DNA of 32,838 nucleotides. Origin: an uncultured Prevotella sp. Its GTDB lineage: Bacteria; Bacteroidota; Bacteroidia; Bacteroidales; Bacteroidaceae. Made by a program: the position numbers and the translations under genes. The DNA is taken from assembly GCA_958369755.1 (NCBI GenBank), contig CATXJC010000021.1, positions 1 through 32,838 on the forward strand, read 5' to 3'. Numbering within the stretch: the first letter of the stretch is position 1; each line of letters begins with the position of its first letter. Positions 31,251 to 32,838 of the stretch are shown here, one piece after another. The notes beneath the pieces are model-generated. The model was not told the DNA's origin and ran no database searches. It was given only the letters and a program-made list of their open reading frames with translations.

Positions 31251-32675
31251 ATGAACAGAACGATTTTTTTCATATCCCTGGCTCTTGCGATGTTTGCAAT
31301 GGTGGGGAATGCGGCTGCCAGCCAGGCTGACCCGCAAGCTGACGGAAATTTGCCGGCTCTGCGTGTAGAAGGCAAGAATCTGGTTGATGCCAACGGCAAG
31401 ACCGTGGTGCTGCATGGTGTGATGGATACGCCCAACCGCTACTTCAACGGCTGGCGATGGCAACAGTGGAAGGCTGACTATTCGGAAGCCGACATCCAGC
31501 CTTGCCTGGAATATTTCTCCAAGCAGTTTGCTGCCATCACCGACAAGGAGCAGGGCGCTTACTGCACCGTGTTCCGTCTGCACATGGATCCCTGCTGGAC
31601 CAACGATCCATCGAAGAAGGCAGAGAACGAGGCCGATATCTCGGCATTCAACATGGCGCGCTATCGCCTCTATCTCCAGAAACTCTATATCCCATTAATT
31701 AAGGATGCCATCGCCCACGGACTCTACGTCATCGTGCGTCCACCGGGTGTATGTCCTGGCGACATCAGCGTAGGCGATAAGTACAACAGCTACCTGAAGT
31801 CGATATGGAAGGCCTTTGCTGCCGATGAGTATATCCGGCAGAATTCGGGTATTATCTCTATCGAACTAGCCAACGAGCCGGTGAGGGTTCATCTGAGTGA
31901 TGGCTCTAATTCGGATAAAGCACTGCATGATTACTTCCAGCCGGTGGTTGACGAGATTCGCGCACAGGGCTTCAAGGGCATCATCTGGGTGCCGGGTGCG
32001 GGCTATCAGAGCCAGTATCAGAATTACGCCAAGTATCCTATCACCGACAGTGAGGATAATTTCTCGTATGCCGTACATGTATATTCCGGCTGGTATGGCA
32101 ACATGACCGACAAGAACTGCAATCACGATACCTTTATCCGCAACTTCAAGAGTCAGGTGCCGATGGTAGAGACGAAGCCTATCATGGTAACGGAGATAGA
32201 CTGGAGTCCGGAAGATCCTGACAAGGCGAGCGAAGGTCACTACAACGAATGGGGCCAGTGGACTCAGCCTAACCTGGGCAGCTGGGCAACGGCATCCACC
32301 TCGAAATGGGGAATGGCATGGAAGGCAGTGCACGACCATTACGGCAACATCGGTATGACCCTTACCCATCCTCAGGAGTATTACGACATAGACGAGTATC
32401 TGAAAACAGGCAAGGTGATTCCGGGCTTCCAGAATGCCAAGAAGCACAAACTCTTTGAAGAGTGCTGCGGCTATGCCTGCATGAACTGGTACAAGGAATG
32501 GTACATGAAACAGACGGATACGGGAATTGAGCAGAATGTGAACGATGAAGAAGTTATCGTCACCTATTATTATAATATAGCTGGTGTAAAAGTGAATAAA
32601 CCTGAAAAAGGTCTTTATGTAGTAAAACAATTGTTAAAGGGCGGAAAGACTCGTTCTTACAAAGTTTGTTATTAA
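31251..32675 (+). CDS. Exported glycoside hydrolase family 5 enzyme, 474 aa
   Basis: A signal peptide (to about residue 24, VGNAAAS) precedes a TIM-barrel. GH5/clan A motifs are present: LHGVMDTP near the first strand, FRLHMDP with the conserved Arg109, acid/base Glu209 in SIELANEPV, His276-Tyr in YAVHVYSGW, and nucleophile Glu315 in IMVTEIDW. Substrates of the family include cellulose, mannan and glucans; the subfamily cannot be settled here. The C-terminus (about 435-474) has YYYNIAGVKVNKPEKGLYVV and a basic end, a pattern like the short tails of many secreted Prevotella hydrolases, possibly a type IX sorting signal. It is divergent from the HTCS gene. Confidence 0.9.
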   Translation: MNRTIFFISLALAMFAMVGNAAASQADPQADGNLPALRVEGKNLVDANGKTVVLHGVMDTPNRYFNGWRWQQWKADYSEADIQPCLEYFSKQFAAITDKEQGAYCTVFRLHMDPCWTNDPSKKAENEADISAFNMARYRLYLQKLYIPLIKDAIAHGLYVIVRPPGVCPGDISVGDKYNSYLKSIWKAFAADEYIRQNSGIISIELANEPVRVHLSDGSNSDKALHDYFQPVVDEIRAQGFKGIIWVPGAGYQSQYQNYAKYPITDSEDNFSYAVHVYSGWYGNMTDKNCNHDTFIRNFKSQVPMVETKPIMVTEIDWSPEDPDKASEGHYNEWGQWTQPNLGSWATASTSKWGMAWKAVHDHYGNIGMTLTHPQEYYDIDEYLKTGKVIPGFQNAKKHKLFEECCGYACMNWYKEWYMKQTDTGIEQNVNDEEVIVTYYYNIAGVKVNKPEKGLYVVKQLLKGGKTRSYKVCY

Positions 32676-32677
32676 CG

Positions 32678-32740
32678 ACAAAGTATCTGTTACAAGAGAC
32701 AAAGTGTATCTGAAATGAAACAAGTATCTTTGCACCCGCG
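32678..32740 (+). promoter_or_regulatory. Promoter with three 21-bp-phased direct repeats
   Basis: ACAAAGTATCT starts at 32678, ACAAAGTGTATCT at 32699 and ACAAGTATCT at 32720, spaced exactly 21 bases apart (two helical turns). The third overlaps the -7 element TATCTTTG (32725-32732). The arrangement resembles a tandem activator site for the next, truncated gene. Confidence 0.65.
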
Positions 32741-32806
32741 AATAGACAATCATATAAAATATGTGAATGCATAAACTATAAAACATAAATCAAAAATGAA
32801 TAGAAC

Positions 32807-32838
32807 ATGATTGAACAAGTGTTAACAATGAAACGGAC
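32807..32838 (+). CDS. Possible start of the next gene, cut by the window end
   Basis: An open frame starts with ATG at 32807 (MIEQVLTMKR...), with an in-frame alternative ATG at 32828 (MKR...). It lies about 65-90 bases past the TATCTTTG promoter. Only ten codons are visible, so nothing can be said of the product. A transporter or SusC/D-type gene would fit the locus, but that is a guess from context. Confidence 0.3.
   Translation, partial: MIEQVLTMKR

Noticed and set aside
1..32838. tRNA, rRNA or riboswitch genes
   Set aside because: No cloverleaf, rRNA segment or known riboswitch core was recognised by eye in any intergenic region; a covariance-model scan would be needed to exclude them fully.

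Overview
The window looks like chromosomal DNA of a gut or oral Bacteroidota, most likely a Prevotellaceae member (Prevotella/Segatella type). The reasons are the Mfa/FimB-type (type V) fimbrial operon, a hybrid two-component regulator beside glycoside hydrolases, DUF3868/DUF3575/DUF4468 proteins, a short-form adenylate kinase, and repeated TAnnTTTG promoter elements with weak ribosome binding sites. The genus is an inference; no rRNA or tRNA gene was recognised.

Layout. (1) 1-737: the tail of an Rpn/PD-(D/E)XK-type gene with a terminator, then a gene-free stretch holding a large nested inverted repeat (235-431) and four 21-bp tandem repeats (427-510). (2) 738-10538: a six-gene fimbrial operon on the minus strand. 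In transcription order it encodes a DUF3575 protein, a DUF3868/OmpA/TPR protein, an Mfa1-type major subunit, an FimB/Mfa2-type anchor, a fimbrillin-like lipoprotein and a 937-aa DUF4906 tip-like lipoprotein. It is driven from a well-formed promoter near 10206-10236. A divergent gene (10539-11531) encodes a multi-pass membrane protein with a LuxR-type HTH, a plausible regulator of the operon. A short motif, TATAAGTAAA(A)G, recurs before five of the six fimbrial genes and before the regulator. (3) 11532-18205: housekeeping genes: nnr (minus), then hpt, two tiny membrane-protein genes, adk, obgE, pgeF and a two-domain M23 peptidase gene (plus). (4) 18206-20221: an exported DUF4468 protein and an exported caspase-like protein. 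(5) 20303-22613: a stand-alone AICAR transformylase with a small lysine-rich protein gene behind it (minus), an 84-aa orphan gene (plus), and rplS (minus). (6) 22883-24647: a 5'-nucleotidase split into two exported proteins, C-terminal domain gene first. (7) 24757-32838: a carbohydrate-use locus with a GH43 enzyme and a 1356-aa hybrid two-component regulator (minus), a GH5 enzyme (plus), and a promoter with three 21-bp-phased repeats leading into a gene cut by the window end.

How the parts work together. The fimbrial block would build and anchor surface fimbriae, with expression set by the divergent regulator and possibly by hairpins behind the major-subunit gene. The HTCS probably senses a glycan breakdown product and controls the flanking GH43 and GH5 genes; shared GTTACAT words near both enzyme promoters are candidate sites. 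Convergent gene pairs are separated by strong bidirectional hairpin terminators (11539-11592, 20238-20277, 22179-22213, 24661-24717).

No defence system, CRISPR array, prophage or complete insertion sequence was seen. The least explained items are the recurring fimbrial-operon motif, the nested repeat at the left end, the tiny membrane-protein pair between hpt and adk, and the DUF4468/caspase pair.
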